64,000 nucleotides of DNA from Trinickia violacea. GTDB lineage: Bacteria; Pseudomonadota; Gammaproteobacteria; Burkholderiales; Burkholderiaceae. Position 1 is the first letter of the stretch. Every line of letters starts with the position of its first letter. The position numbers and the translations under genes were made by a program. The stretch covers positions 1,860,001 to 1,924,000 of the forward strand of contig NZ_CP040077.1 of assembly GCF_005280735.1 (NCBI RefSeq), written 5' to 3'. This document shows positions 49,871 to 58,707 of this stretch, piece by piece. The notes beneath the pieces were generated by a model, which searched no databases, was not told the DNA's origin, and worked only from the letters and a program-made list of their open reading frames with translations.

Positions 49871-51409
49871 TCAATCTTCGCGGCGCAGGTGCGGGAAGAG
49901 GATCACGTCGCGGATGCTCGGGCTATCGGTCAAGAGCATCACGAGGCGGTCGATGCCGATGCCGCAGCCGCCCGTCGGGGGCATGCCGTATTCGAGCGCG
50001 CGGATGTAGTCGGCGTCGAAGAACATCGCTTCTTCGTCGCCGGCGTCCTTCTGCTCGACTTGCTTCTTGAAGCGCGCGGCCTGATCTTCCGGATCGTTCA
50101 GCTCCGAGAAGCCGTTCGCGATTTCGCGGCCGGTCATGAACAGCTCGAAGCGCTCGGTGATGCCCTCGCGCGTGTCCGATGCGCGCGCGAGCGGCGACAC
50201 TTCGATCGGGTAGTCGACGATGTAGGTCGGCTCCCACAACTGGGACTCGGCGGTCTCTTCGAAGAGCGCGAGCTGTAGTGCGCCGAGGCCGGCGTTCAGG
50301 AACGCCGGCTGGTTCGTGTCGACGCCGAACTTCTTCAGCTCGGTGCGCACGAAGGCGGCATCCGACAGCTGGCCGTCGGTGTATTGCGGCGCGTACTTCT
50401 GGATCGCCTGCGTGATCGTCAAGCGATGGAACGGCTTCGCGAGATCGAGCTCGCGACCCTGGTAGGTGATCGTTGCGGTACCGAGCGCGTCGATCGCGGC
50501 CTGGCGGATCAGTTGCTCGGTGAAGTCCATGAGCCACGTGTACTCGGTGTACGCGGCGTAGAACTCCATCATCGTGAATTCCGGATTGTGACGCGGCGAC
50601 ACGCCTTCGTTACGGAAATTCCGGTTGATCTCGAACACGCGCTCGAAGCCGCCGACGATCAGCCGCTTCAAATAAAGCTCGGGGGCGATGCGCAGAAACA
50701 TCTGCATATCGAGCGCATTGTGGTGCGTGACGAACGGCTTGGCCGCAGCTCCCCCCGGGATCGGGTGCAGCATCGGCGTCTCGACTTCCATGAAGTTCGC
50801 ATCCGACATGAACTTGCGGATCGACGACACCGCCTTCGTACGCGCGACGAACGTCTTGCGCGCCTCGGGCGTGACGATCAGGTCGACGTAGCGCTGCCGA
50901 TAGCGCATTTCCTGGTCGGCGAGGCCGTGGAACTTGTCCGGCAGCGGGCGCAGCGCCTTCGACAAGAGACGCAGCTCGGTGCAGCGCACCGACAGCTCGC
51001 CCTTGTTGGTGCGAAAGAGCACGCCGCGCGCCGCGACGATGTCGCCGAGGTCCCACTTCTTGAAGGCTTCATACGTTTCTTCGCCGACGTCCGCAGGCGT
51101 GACGAAGAATTGGATCTGGCCCGAGCCGTCGCGCACGGTCGCGAAGCTTGCTTTGCCCATCACGCGCTTGAGCATCATGCGGCCGGCGACGGCCACGTCG
51201 AGCGCGGTCGCGTCGAGCGCGTCCTTGTCGGTGTCGGCGTAGTCCGCCTGCAGGTCGCCGGCTTGATGCGTCGGACGGAAGTCGTTAGGAAACGCCACGC
51301 CGCGCTCGCGCAGCGCACGCAGTTTCTCGCGGCGCTCGGCGATGATCTGGTTGTCGTCCTGCTCGGGAAGGGCGGCAGGCACGGCGCTCGGCTGGGTCGA
51401 TTCGGTCAT
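49871..51409 (-). CDS. lysS: Lysyl-tRNA synthetase, class II
   Basis: 512 residues from the ATG at 51409 (MTESTQPSAVPAALPEQDDN). Anticodon-binding OB domain at about 65-155 (VAVAGRMMLKRVMGKASFAT) and a class II catalytic domain with motif 1 near 190 (VETPMLHPIPGGA), motif 2 (FRNEGVSPRHNPEFTMMEFY near 270) and motif 3 (GCGIGIDRLVML near 485). It charges tRNA-Lys. The frame runs on upstream into prfB, but that part is not LysS. prfB lies 20 bases upstream, so the two form an operon. Confidence 0.98.
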   Translation of the reverse strand: MTESTQPSAVPAALPEQDDNQIIAERREKLRALRERGVAFPNDFRPTHQAGDLQADYADTDKDALDATALDVAVAGRMMLKRVMGKASFATVRDGSGQIQFFVTPADVGEETYEAFKKWDLGDIVAARGVLFRTNKGELSVRCTELRLLSKALRPLPDKFHGLADQEMRYRQRYVDLIVTPEARKTFVARTKAVSSIRKFMSDANFMEVETPMLHPIPGGAAAKPFVTHHNALDMQMFLRIAPELYLKRLIVGGFERVFEINRNFRNEGVSPRHNPEFTMMEFYAAYTEYTWLMDFTEQLIRQAAIDALGTATITYQGRELDLAKPFHRLTITQAIQKYAPQYTDGQLSDAAFVRTELKKFGVDTNQPAFLNAGLGALQLALFEETAESQLWEPTYIVDYPIEVSPLARASDTREGITERFELFMTGREIANGFSELNDPEDQAARFKKQVEQKDAGDEEAMFFDADYIRALEYGMPPTGGCGIGIDRLVMLLTDSPSIRDVILFPHLRRED

Positions 51410-51429
51410 GATGAATTGAATATTTGAAC

Positions 51430-52534
51430 TTAAACGCCTTGCTTGAGGCTGGCGCTGATGAATTCGTCGAGATCGCCGTCGAGCACGCTCTTGGTGTTGC
51501 TGATTTCGACGTTGGTGCGCAGATCCTTGATGCGGCTGTTGTCGAGCACGTACGAACGGATCTGGTGGCCCCAGCCCACATCGGACTTGCTCGATTCGAG
51601 CTTGTCCTGTTCGGACTGGCGCTTGCGCATTTCCGCTTCGTAGAGGCGCGATTTCAGCATCGCCATCGCCTCGGCGCGGTTGCGGTGCTGCGAGCGGTCG
51701 TTCTGGCACTGCACGACGATGCCGCTCGGCATGTGCGTAATCCGCACGGCCGAATCGGTCTTGTTGATGTGCTGGCCGCCCGCGCCCGAGGCGCGGAACG
51801 TATCGATGCGCAAATCCGCCGGATTGACGTCGACCTCGAACGAATCGTCGATCTCGGGGTACACGAACACCGACGAGAACGACGTGTGACGGCCGCCCGA
51901 CGAGTCGAACGGCGACTTGCGCACGAGGCGGTGAATGCCGGTTTCGGTGCGCAAAAAGCCGTACGCGTACTCGCCTTCGACCTTGATCGTCGCGCTCTTG
52001 ATGCCGGCGACGTCGCCTTCCGATTCTTCGAGCACTTCCGTCTTGAAGCCCTTGCGCTCGCAGTAGCGCAGATACTGGCGCAAGAGCATCGACGCCCAGT
52101 CGCACGCTTCGGTGCCGCCGGCGCCGGCTTGAATGTCGATGAACGCGTTGTTCGGGTCGGCCGGGTTCGAGAACATCCGGCGGAATTCCATGTCGGCGAC
52201 GCGCTGCTCCAGTCCGCCGGCATCGGCTTCGCAGGCGGCGAGCGTGTCGTCGTCGCCTTCCTCGCGGGCCATGTCGAAGAGGTCCTGCGTGTCGCGCAGG
52301 TCGTTATCGAGCGCCGTGAGCGTCATCACGACGCCGTCGAGCAGCTTCTTTTCCTTGCCGAGTGCCTGGGCGTGCTTCGAGTCGTTCCAGACGTTCGGGT
52401 CTTCGAGTTCCTTGTTGACTTCGGCTAGCCGTGACGCTTTGGCGTCGTAGTCAAAGATACCCCCGTAGCTCGCCTGCGCGATGGCGCAGGTCCGCGAGAG
52501 AGCTTTCGATCGCGTTGAGACGTTCCGCTTCCAT
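51430..52534 (-). CDS. prfB: Peptide chain release factor 2, with programmed +1 frameshift
   Basis: Recognises UGA and UAA stops. Codons 1-27 start at the ATG at 52534 (MEAERLNAIESSLADLRHRA) and reach CTT TGA; after a +1 shift the rest reads DYDAKASRLAEVNKELEDPN onward for a total of 367 residues. The stop-recognition SPF motif (RKSPFDSSGGRH) and the catalytic GGQ (GAGGQHINKT) are present. The frame shift regulates RF2 by its own supply, as in E. coli. It is upstream of lysS. Automatic annotation from one frame would miss the first 27 codons. Confidence 0.96.
52450..52466 (-). promoter_or_regulatory. Programmed frameshift site of prfB
   Basis: On the minus strand a Shine-Dalgarno-like CGGGGG, then TAT CTT TGA C, with the in-frame UGA at 52453-52451. 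Spacing and sequence equal the classical RF2 site. Confidence 0.93.
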
Positions 52535-52629
52535 GTCGATCTTTTCTGCTTCGTAAAAAGGAGAAATTATAGCCGATCGCCATGGCAAGACGGCGGCGCG
52601 GACGGTTGCCGGGCGTCAACGCGCCGTCG

Positions 52630-54345
52630 TCAATCCGCCGCGTGCTCCACGATCAACTGCACGCGCGACACGCCGTTCCACGTGTCGCTCGAGAGCCGGT
52701 AGGCGAGTGTCGCGCGCGCGGGCAGCGGGTCGGTGTGGTTGAACCAGATCGCGGAAAAGCGCTGGCGGCCGCGCGCGAGTTGCAGCTTCAAGTGCTTGTC
52801 CTTCACGAGCGCCTGCGAGGCGACGTCGAACTCGCCCGAAAACACCGGCGCCGGAAATCCCTGGCCCCAGACGGCGGCATCGAGCATCTCGACGAATTGC
52901 GGCGTGAAGTACGCGTCCTCGAGGTCGCCGTCGGTTTCGATCACGCGCGCGAGCGCGTCATCGGTCAGCCACTCGCGGCCGACGGCTTCGAACGCGGCCG
53001 TGAAGCGCGGGATATCGGCGGCGGCGAGCGTGAGGCCGGCCGCCATCGCGTGGCCGCCGAACTTGACGATGAGGCCGGGCTCGCGTTTGGCGATCAGATC
53101 GAGCGCGTCGCGCAGATGGAAGCCCGCGATCGAGCGGCCCGAGCCCTTCGCGAGCACGCCGGTGTCGTCGGCGGGGGCGAACGTGAACGACGGACGATGA
53201 AACTTTTCCTTCAGACGCCCCGCGACGATCCCGATCACGCCCTGGTGCCAGTTCGGATTGAAGAGCGTGATGGTCGCGGTGCCCGCGGGATCGACCGACG
53301 ACAGATCGTCCAGCGCCTGCTGCTGCATGCCCGCTTCGATCTCGCGGCGCTCGCGGTTCATGGCGTCGAGCTGCTGCGCGAGTTCCCAGGCGCGGCCGAC
53401 GTCGTCGGTCGTCAGGCACTCGATGCCGAGCGACATGTCGGAGAGGCGTCCGGCCGCATTCAGGCGCGGCCCGAGCGCGAAGCCGAGGTCGAAGCCCGAT
53501 GCGCTTCTCGCGTCGCGTCCGGCGGCGCGGAAGAGGGCGGCGATGCCCGGTTGCATCCGGCCGTTGCGGATGCGCTGCAGCCCTTGGGCGACCAGCACGC
53601 GGTTGTTGCCGTCGAGTTTCACGACGTCCGCGACGGTGCCGAGCGCGACCAGATCGAGCAGACCATCCAGACGCGGCTCGGGGCGCTGGCCGGCGTCCGT
53701 GCCGAACAGGCCGCGCTTCCTCAGCTCGGCGCGCAAGGCGAGCAGCACGTAGAACATCACGCCTACGCCCGCGATGCACTTGCTCGGAAATTCGCAGCCA
53801 GGCTGGTTCGGATTGACGATCGCGCGGGCCTTCGGCAGCGCGTCGCCGGGCAGGTGGTGATCGGTGACGAGGACGTCGATATCGAGCGCGTTCGCCGCCT
53901 CGACGCCGTCGACGCTCGCGATGCCGTTGTCCACGGTGATCAGCAGATCGGGCTTGCCGCCTTTGCGGGTTGCCGCGAGTTCGACGATCTCGGGCGTGAG
54001 GCCGTAGCCGTATTCGAAGCGGTTCGGCACGAGGTAGTCGATTTGCGCGCCGAGCATGCGCAAGCCGCGCACGGCCACCGCGCAGGCGGTCGCGCCGTCG
54101 CAGTCGTAATCGGCGACGACGAGCATGCGCCGATTCTGTTCGAGCGCGTCGGCGAGCAGAACGGCGGCGTCGGCGCAGCCCTTGAGGGTGAGCGGCGGCA
54201 CGAGCCGCGTGAGGGCGGTTTCGATTTCGTCGGGCTGGCACACGCCGCGGGCGGCGTACAAGCGGGCGAGCACGGGGTGAAGTCCGTGGCGGATCAACGC
54301 TTGCGCGTCGGCGGGAGACGACGCGCGGGTCACGATTCGGGTCAT
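52630..54345 (-). CDS. recJ: Single-stranded-DNA-specific exonuclease RecJ
   Basis: 5'-3' exonuclease of recombination and mismatch repair, 571 residues. DHH phosphoesterase motifs: ADYDCDGATA near 78-87, TVDNGIAS near 137, VTDHHLPGDALPKA near 160 (the DHH), DLVALGTVADVV near 235; DHHA1 domain with KFGGHAMAAGLTL near 430. The start is the ATG at 54345. It is transcribed in the same direction as prfB with a 95-base gap. Confidence 0.97.
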   Translation of the reverse strand: MTRIVTRASSPADAQALIRHGLHPVLARLYAARGVCQPDEIETALTRLVPPLTLKGCADAAVLLADALEQNRRMLVVADYDCDGATACAVAVRGLRMLGAQIDYLVPNRFEYGYGLTPEIVELAATRKGGKPDLLITVDNGIASVDGVEAANALDIDVLVTDHHLPGDALPKARAIVNPNQPGCEFPSKCIAGVGVMFYVLLALRAELRKRGLFGTDAGQRPEPRLDGLLDLVALGTVADVVKLDGNNRVLVAQGLQRIRNGRMQPGIAALFRAAGRDARSASGFDLGFALGPRLNAAGRLSDMSLGIECLTTDDVGRAWELAQQLDAMNRERREIEAGMQQQALDDLSSVDPAGTATITLFNPNWHQGVIGIVAGRLKEKFHRPSFTFAPADDTGVLAKGSGRSIAGFHLRDALDLIAKREPGLIVKFGGHAMAAGLTLAAADIPRFTAAFEAVGREWLTDDALARVIETDGDLEDAYFTPQFVEMLDAAVWGQGFPAPVFSGEFDVASQALVKDKHLKLQLARGRQRFSAIWFNHTDPLPARATLAYRLSSDTWNGVSRVQLIVEHAAD

Positions 54346-54415
54346 GCGGTCAAGCCGAAAAAGGAGCGGGCGAACGCGCGCGGCGTGGCGCGCGGAGCGG
54401 ATCGCCCGCCGAGTG

Positions 54416-55483
54416 TCATTCGAAGAGCGACGCCAGCACGCGGCGGCGCCAGAATTTGCGCAGGTCGCCGCGCGTGACGGTGAGCGTCGACGAGCCGGTG
54501 TCGCCGCAAAGCGTCAAGCCCAGTTCGCCGAGGCGGCCCGCCTGCAGTGCGGCCAGCGCCGGAGCGAACCAGTCGCGCTCGAGCGTGTTCAGCGCGGCAT
54601 TCCAGCGCGCCCAGTCCTGTTCGATGAAGGGCGACGAGAACGGGTCCAGCTCGACGAGCGTGGTGCCGTCGGCGTTCGCTTGCAGCGCGTCGAACGAAGC
54701 CGGCGGCGGACCTGCTTCGACGCCCGCGGCAAGCGCGAGCCCGCGCGTGGCCGCTGCATCGGAAAGCACCCGCGCAAACGGGCTCTTGAGCGCTTGCGCC
54801 GCGCCTTGCGCATGCATCCAGATCGAATTGACCGCGGGCAGTCCGCGAGCCTCGCGCGCTTCGTTCACGGGATGCTCGAACCACGCCATCTGCACTTCGT
54901 TCTGCAGCTTCATCCAGGCGCGCGAGCGCTGACCGGTATGCGCTTCGTGCGGCAGCCAGATCTCGATGTTGCGTCCGCTCGCGCGCAGCGGGGACGCGCC
55001 GGCCAGCGCGCCGAACATGTCGCTCGACAGGTACCAGCGCGTCGGTCGTGGCGCTTCGATGCGCACGCCGAGTTCCTCGACGAGCGGCTTGGCGACCGCC
55101 AGGAGCGTCGCGGCTTCGTTTTCGGACAACTCGAGCGAGGCCGGATCGATCAGCACCAGGTGGTCGTGAGCGATGCGCACGTGCACCGGCTGCACGCAGG
55201 CCCAGACGGCGTCGCCGGGCGTGCCGCCGTCGGCGAGCAGCATGTAGGGCGCAAGCGGCGCTTCGTCGTCGGCACTCGACGCAACGGCGCCGAACTGGCG
55301 CGCGACCCAGCGCTCATGCGGCAGCGTGCGCTGAAAATCTTCACCGGCGACGCGCTCGACGAGGCTCGCGCGCGCCAGCAACTTTCCGAGCGCCGGGCTC
55401 TCCAAGTTGTGCAGTGCGGTAGAGGCGTCGGCGGCCGTCGGCAGCGCGAAGGGCAGGAGGAAGTGGAGGCGGTTGGCGTGCAT
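54416..55483 (-). CDS. RpfE-like / phosphoglycerate-mutase-annotated conserved protein
   Basis: 355 residues from the ATG at 55483 (MHANRLHFLLPFALPTAADA). This conserved betaproteobacterial and xanthomonad protein is often named RpfE type or phosphoglycerate mutase, but I see none of the active-site motifs of either mutase class (no RHG, no metal-binding DNS). RNIEIWLPHEAH and VNSIWMHAQGAAQ near 165 and 220 are its recognisable parts. The cellular role is not established. Start: the ATG at 55495 overlaps the -10 TACAAT (55499-55494), so 55483 is preferred, leaving a leader of only a few bases. It ends 70 bases before recJ and may be co-transcribed. Confidence 0.7.
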   Translation of the reverse strand: MHANRLHFLLPFALPTAADASTALHNLESPALGKLLARASLVERVAGEDFQRTLPHERWVARQFGAVASSADDEAPLAPYMLLADGGTPGDAVWACVQPVHVRIAHDHLVLIDPASLELSENEAATLLAVAKPLVEELGVRIEAPRPTRWYLSSDMFGALAGASPLRASGRNIEIWLPHEAHTGQRSRAWMKLQNEVQMAWFEHPVNEAREARGLPAVNSIWMHAQGAAQALKSPFARVLSDAAATRGLALAAGVEAGPPPASFDALQANADGTTLVELDPFSSPFIEQDWARWNAALNTLERDWFAPALAALQAGRLGELGLTLCGDTGSSTLTVTRGDLRKFWRRRVLASLFE

Positions 55484-55791
55484 GATGGTGCGCATTGTAT
55501 GGCAAACTTCGCGCTTGATTGACGGCTGAGGCTGTGGCGGGCACTCGCGGTGCGAGCGTGTTCGGACCAGCGCGCTGAGGGGCGGCGCTCGAATACGCCG
55601 GCTTTTTTCGCGCGGTTTGGCGTTGCACCGCAGCGTCGCGGGCGGCCATCGGAATCCGTCCGCGAATCCGTCCGCGCGGGGGCCGCGTATCATTGCATGC
55701 GTGCTTGCGCGCGGCGACCAGGCCGGCGCAATGCGTGCCTCACGCGATGTCTGCGCGCCCCGCGCGCCGAAAGAACACACTAAGGATTGGC
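55484..55791. other. 308-base divergent gap between the RpfE-like gene and lolC
   Basis: Holds the minus-strand -10 TACAAT at 55499-55494, a tandem 12-base duplication GAATCCGTCCGC (55652-55663 and 55664-55675), and a plus-strand TATCAT (55688-55693) that may be a lolC -10. An AAGGA ribosome site ends it. I see no gene. Confidence 0.5.
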
Positions 55792-57045
55792 TTGAAACTT
55801 CCCTACGAATGGCAGATCGGCTGGCGCTACACGCGCGCCGGCAAACGCACGACCGGCAACGGCTTCATCTCGTTCATCGCGCTCGTTTCCATGTCGGGCA
55901 TCGCGCTCGGCGTCGCGGCGCTGATCGTCGTGCTGTCGGTGATGAACGGCTTCCAGAAAGAGGTGCGCGACCGCATGCTGTCGGTGCTCGCGCATGTCGA
56001 GATCTTTTCGCCCACCGGCTCGATGCCGAATTGGCAATTGACCGCACAGGAGGCCAAGCAGAACAAGCAAGTGATCGGCGCGGCGCCGTATGTCGACGCG
56101 CAGGCGCTGCTCACGCGCCAGGACGCCGTGAGCGGCGTCGCGCTGCGCGGCGTCGAGCCGTCGCTCGAACCGCAGGTGTCCGACATCGGCAAGGAGATGC
56201 GCGCCGGCAGCCTGAACGCACTCGAGCCGGGCTCGTTCGGCATAGTGCTCGGCGCGGATCTCGCCGCGAGCCTGGGCGTGTCGGTCGACGACAAAGTCAC
56301 GCTCGTCGCGCCCGAAGGCACCATCACGCCGGCCGGCATGCTGCCGCGCTTGAAGCAGTTCACCGTGGTCGGCGTGTTCGAATCCGGCCACTACGAATAC
56401 GACAGCACGCTCGCGCTGATCAACATCCGCGATGCCGAGGCGCTGTTCCGGCTGCAGGCGCCAACGGGCGTGCGGCTGCGTCTCACGGACATGCAAAAGG
56501 CGCCGGAGGTCGCGCGGGAGCTCACGCATCAACTGTCGGGCGATCTCTACATCCGCGACTGGACGCAGCAGAACAAGACCTGGTTCTCGGCGGTGCAGAT
56601 CGAAAAGCGGATGATGTTCATCATCCTCACGCTGATCATCGCGGTGGCGGCGTTCAATCTCGTGTCGTCGCTCGTGATGACCGTCACCAACAAGCAGGCC
56701 GATATCGCGATCCTGCGCACGCTCGGCGCGCAGCCCGGGTCGATCATGAAGATCTTCGTCGTGCAGGGCGTCACGATCGGCTTCGTCGGCACGGCGACGG
56801 GCGTCGCGCTCGGCTGCCTGATCGCGTGGAGCATTCCGTGGCTCGTGCCGATGATCGAGCATCTGTTCCACGTGCAGTTCCTGCCGCCGTCGGTGTACTT
56901 CATCAGCGAGCTGCCGTCCGAGCTCGTGCCGGGGGATGTCGTGAAGATCGGCATCATTGCGTTCGTCCTGTCGGCGTTGGCGACGCTCTATCCGAGCTGG
57001 CGCGGCGCGAAGGTGCGTCCGGCGGAGGCGCTGCGCTATGAATGA
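55792..57045 (+). CDS. lolC: Lipoprotein-releasing ABC transporter permease LolC/LolE
   Basis: 417 residues. The start is TTG at 55792 (LKLPYEWQIGWRYTRAG) with AAGGA five bases upstream; the longer frame upstream is poorly protein-like and family members begin with KLPYEW. One membrane helix near 25-50 (FISFIALVSMSGIALGVAAL), a large periplasmic domain, and three helices at the C-terminus (MFIILTLIIAVAAFNLVSSL near 275). With LolD it extracts lipoproteins from the inner membrane for transfer to LolA. Only one permease gene is seen, so a LolC2D2-type (LolF-like) complex is likely. It overlaps lolD by 8 bases. Confidence 0.93.
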   Translation: MKLPYEWQIGWRYTRAGKRTTGNGFISFIALVSMSGIALGVAALIVVLSVMNGFQKEVRDRMLSVLAHVEIFSPTGSMPNWQLTAQEAKQNKQVIGAAPYVDAQALLTRQDAVSGVALRGVEPSLEPQVSDIGKEMRAGSLNALEPGSFGIVLGADLAASLGVSVDDKVTLVAPEGTITPAGMLPRLKQFTVVGVFESGHYEYDSTLALINIRDAEALFRLQAPTGVRLRLTDMQKAPEVARELTHQLSGDLYIRDWTQQNKTWFSAVQIEKRMMFIILTLIIAVAAFNLVSSLVMTVTNKQADIAILRTLGAQPGSIMKIFVVQGVTIGFVGTATGVALGCLIAWSIPWLVPMIEHLFHVQFLPPSVYFISELPSELVPGDVVKIGIIAFVLSALATLYPSWRGAKVRPAEALRYE

Positions 57046-57790
57046 GCAAGTCATCGAACAACCCATGACGGGCGCTACGGCTTTGGAAAAGAATTCAAAC
57101 GATTACGTGCTCGAAGCGAGCGGCATCTCGAAAGCGTTCATTCAGGGCGGGCTCAACGTGCCGGTGCTGAACAACGCGCACCTCTCGGTGCGGCGCGGCG
57201 AGAAGCTCGCGATCGTCGGCGCTTCGGGTTCGGGCAAGAGCACGCTGCTGCACGTGCTGGGCGGACTCGACGAGCCCACCGCGGGGCAGGTGTCGCTGCT
57301 CGGCAAGCCGTTCACGAAGCTCGCCGAGCGCGAGCGCAACGATTTGCGCAACCGCGCGCTCGGCTTCGTCTATCAGTTCCACCATTTGCTGCCGGAATTC
57401 AGTGCGCTCGATAACGTGGCGATGCCGCTGCGCATCCGGCGCATGCCGACGGAAGAGGCGCGCCGCGACGCCTTGGCGACGCTCGAGCGCGTCGGCCTCG
57501 CGCATCGCGCGAAGCATCGGCCGGGCGAGCTGTCGGGAGGGGAGCGCCAACGCGTCGCGATTGCACGCGCGCTCGTCACGAAGCCCGCCTGCGTGCTCGC
57601 CGACGAACCGACCGGCAACCTCGACGGCAGCACCGCCGATGCGGTTTTCAACCTGATGCTCGAGCTGTCGGAGACGCTTGAAACGAGCTTCGTGATCGTC
57701 ACGCACGATACGGACCTCGCCGCGCGTTGCGATCGCATCCTGCGTTTGCGCGACGGTGTGCTGCACGAAGAGCCGTCGGTTCCCGTTTGA
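57038..57790 (+). CDS. lolD: Lipoprotein-releasing system ATPase LolD
   Basis: 250 residues from the ATG at 57038, inside the end of lolC. Walker A GASGSGKST near 65, Q-loop FVYQFHHLLPEFS near 108, signature LSGGERQRVAIARAL near 165, Walker B CVLADEPTGNLDG near 185 and switch His in VTHDTDLA near 222. QFHHLLPEF is typical of LolD. It powers lipoprotein release with the upstream permease. Confidence 0.96.
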   Translation: MNEQVIEQPMTGATALEKNSNDYVLEASGISKAFIQGGLNVPVLNNAHLSVRRGEKLAIVGASGSGKSTLLHVLGGLDEPTAGQVSLLGKPFTKLAERERNDLRNRALGFVYQFHHLLPEFSALDNVAMPLRIRRMPTEEARRDALATLERVGLAHRAKHRPGELSGGERQRVAIARALVTKPACVLADEPTGNLDGSTADAVFNLMLELSETLETSFVIVTHDTDLAARCDRILRLRDGVLHEEPSVPV

Positions 57791-57827
57791 CGCTTTGAAC
57801 GCGCCGGCGCGCGACATTCACCTCGCT

Positions 57828-58616
57828 ATGTGGATAGACACGCACTGCCATCTCGATGCCTCCGAGTTCGACGCGGATCGCGACGAGGTGGCGCGCGCGG
57901 CGCATGACGCGGGCGTATCGCGGGTTGTAATTCCGAGCGTCGGGCGCGGCAACTTCGAGACCGTGCGGGAGTTGGCGCAGCGTGTCCCGGGCGCGGTCTA
58001 TGCGCTCGGCATCCATCCGCTCTACACGCCGCGCGCAGTCGATGCCGATCTCGACAGATTGCGCATGGAGATCGAAGCCAGTCTGGCGGATCCGCGCTTT
58101 GTCGGCATCGGCGAGATCGGTCTTGACTACTTCGTGCCGGGGCTCGACGACGCCAGGCAGCAGTTCTTCTACAACGAGCAATTGAAGCTCGCGCGCGAAT
58201 TCGATTTGCCAGTGATCTGCCATGTGCGCAAGTCGCAGGACCAGGTGTTGAAGGGCCTGCGCCGGCAAGCCGTGAGCCGCGGTATCGCGCATGCCTTCAA
58301 CGGCAGTTTTCAGCAGGCTCAGGCGTTCATCGATCAAGGCATGCATCTGGGCTTTGGCGGAAACGTCACGTTTGAACGCGCGCTGCAGATACGTCGCCTG
58401 GCGGAGCAGTTGCCGCTCGAGGCGATCGTGCTCGAGACCGATGCGCCCGATATCCCGCCTGCCTGGCGCTATAAAGCGCGCAACACGCCCGACCAGATTC
58501 CGCGCATCGGCGCTGTGCTTGCCGAGCTGCGCGGCATCGATGAAAACGCGCTTGCACTAGGCACAATGGCTAACGCGCGCGCTGCGCTGCCGCGGCTCGC
58601 GCTTTCGTCCGCATAA
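57828..58616 (+). CDS. TatD-family metal-dependent hydrolase
   Basis: 262 residues from the ATG at 57828 (MWIDTHCHLDASEFDADRDE). Metal ligands: THCHLD at 5-10, GIGEIGLDYF near 92, CHVRKSQ near 128, HAFNGSFQQA near 154 and ETDAPDIPP near 205. TatD proteins are deoxyribonucleases or general phosphoesterases in the cytoplasm. It follows lolD by 37 bases, probably in one operon with lolCD. Confidence 0.94.
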   Translation: MWIDTHCHLDASEFDADRDEVARAAHDAGVSRVVIPSVGRGNFETVRELAQRVPGAVYALGIHPLYTPRAVDADLDRLRMEIEASLADPRFVGIGEIGLDYFVPGLDDARQQFFYNEQLKLAREFDLPVICHVRKSQDQVLKGLRRQAVSRGIAHAFNGSFQQAQAFIDQGMHLGFGGNVTFERALQIRRLAEQLPLEAIVLETDAPDIPPAWRYKARNTPDQIPRIGAVLAELRGIDENALALGTMANARAALPRLALSSA

Positions 58617-58707
58617 TCTTTCCTCGTGGTTCGCGCTGCGCCGGACACGTGCGCGGCATCTCACCGATGGCTTGTGCTCGACGCAGCGCCTTTCGAACGG
58701 AGGGCGG

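Noticed and set aside
55652..55675. Tandem GAATCCGTCCGC duplication as a regulatory array
   Set aside because: Only two units and not aligned to a clear promoter; a simple slippage duplication is enough.
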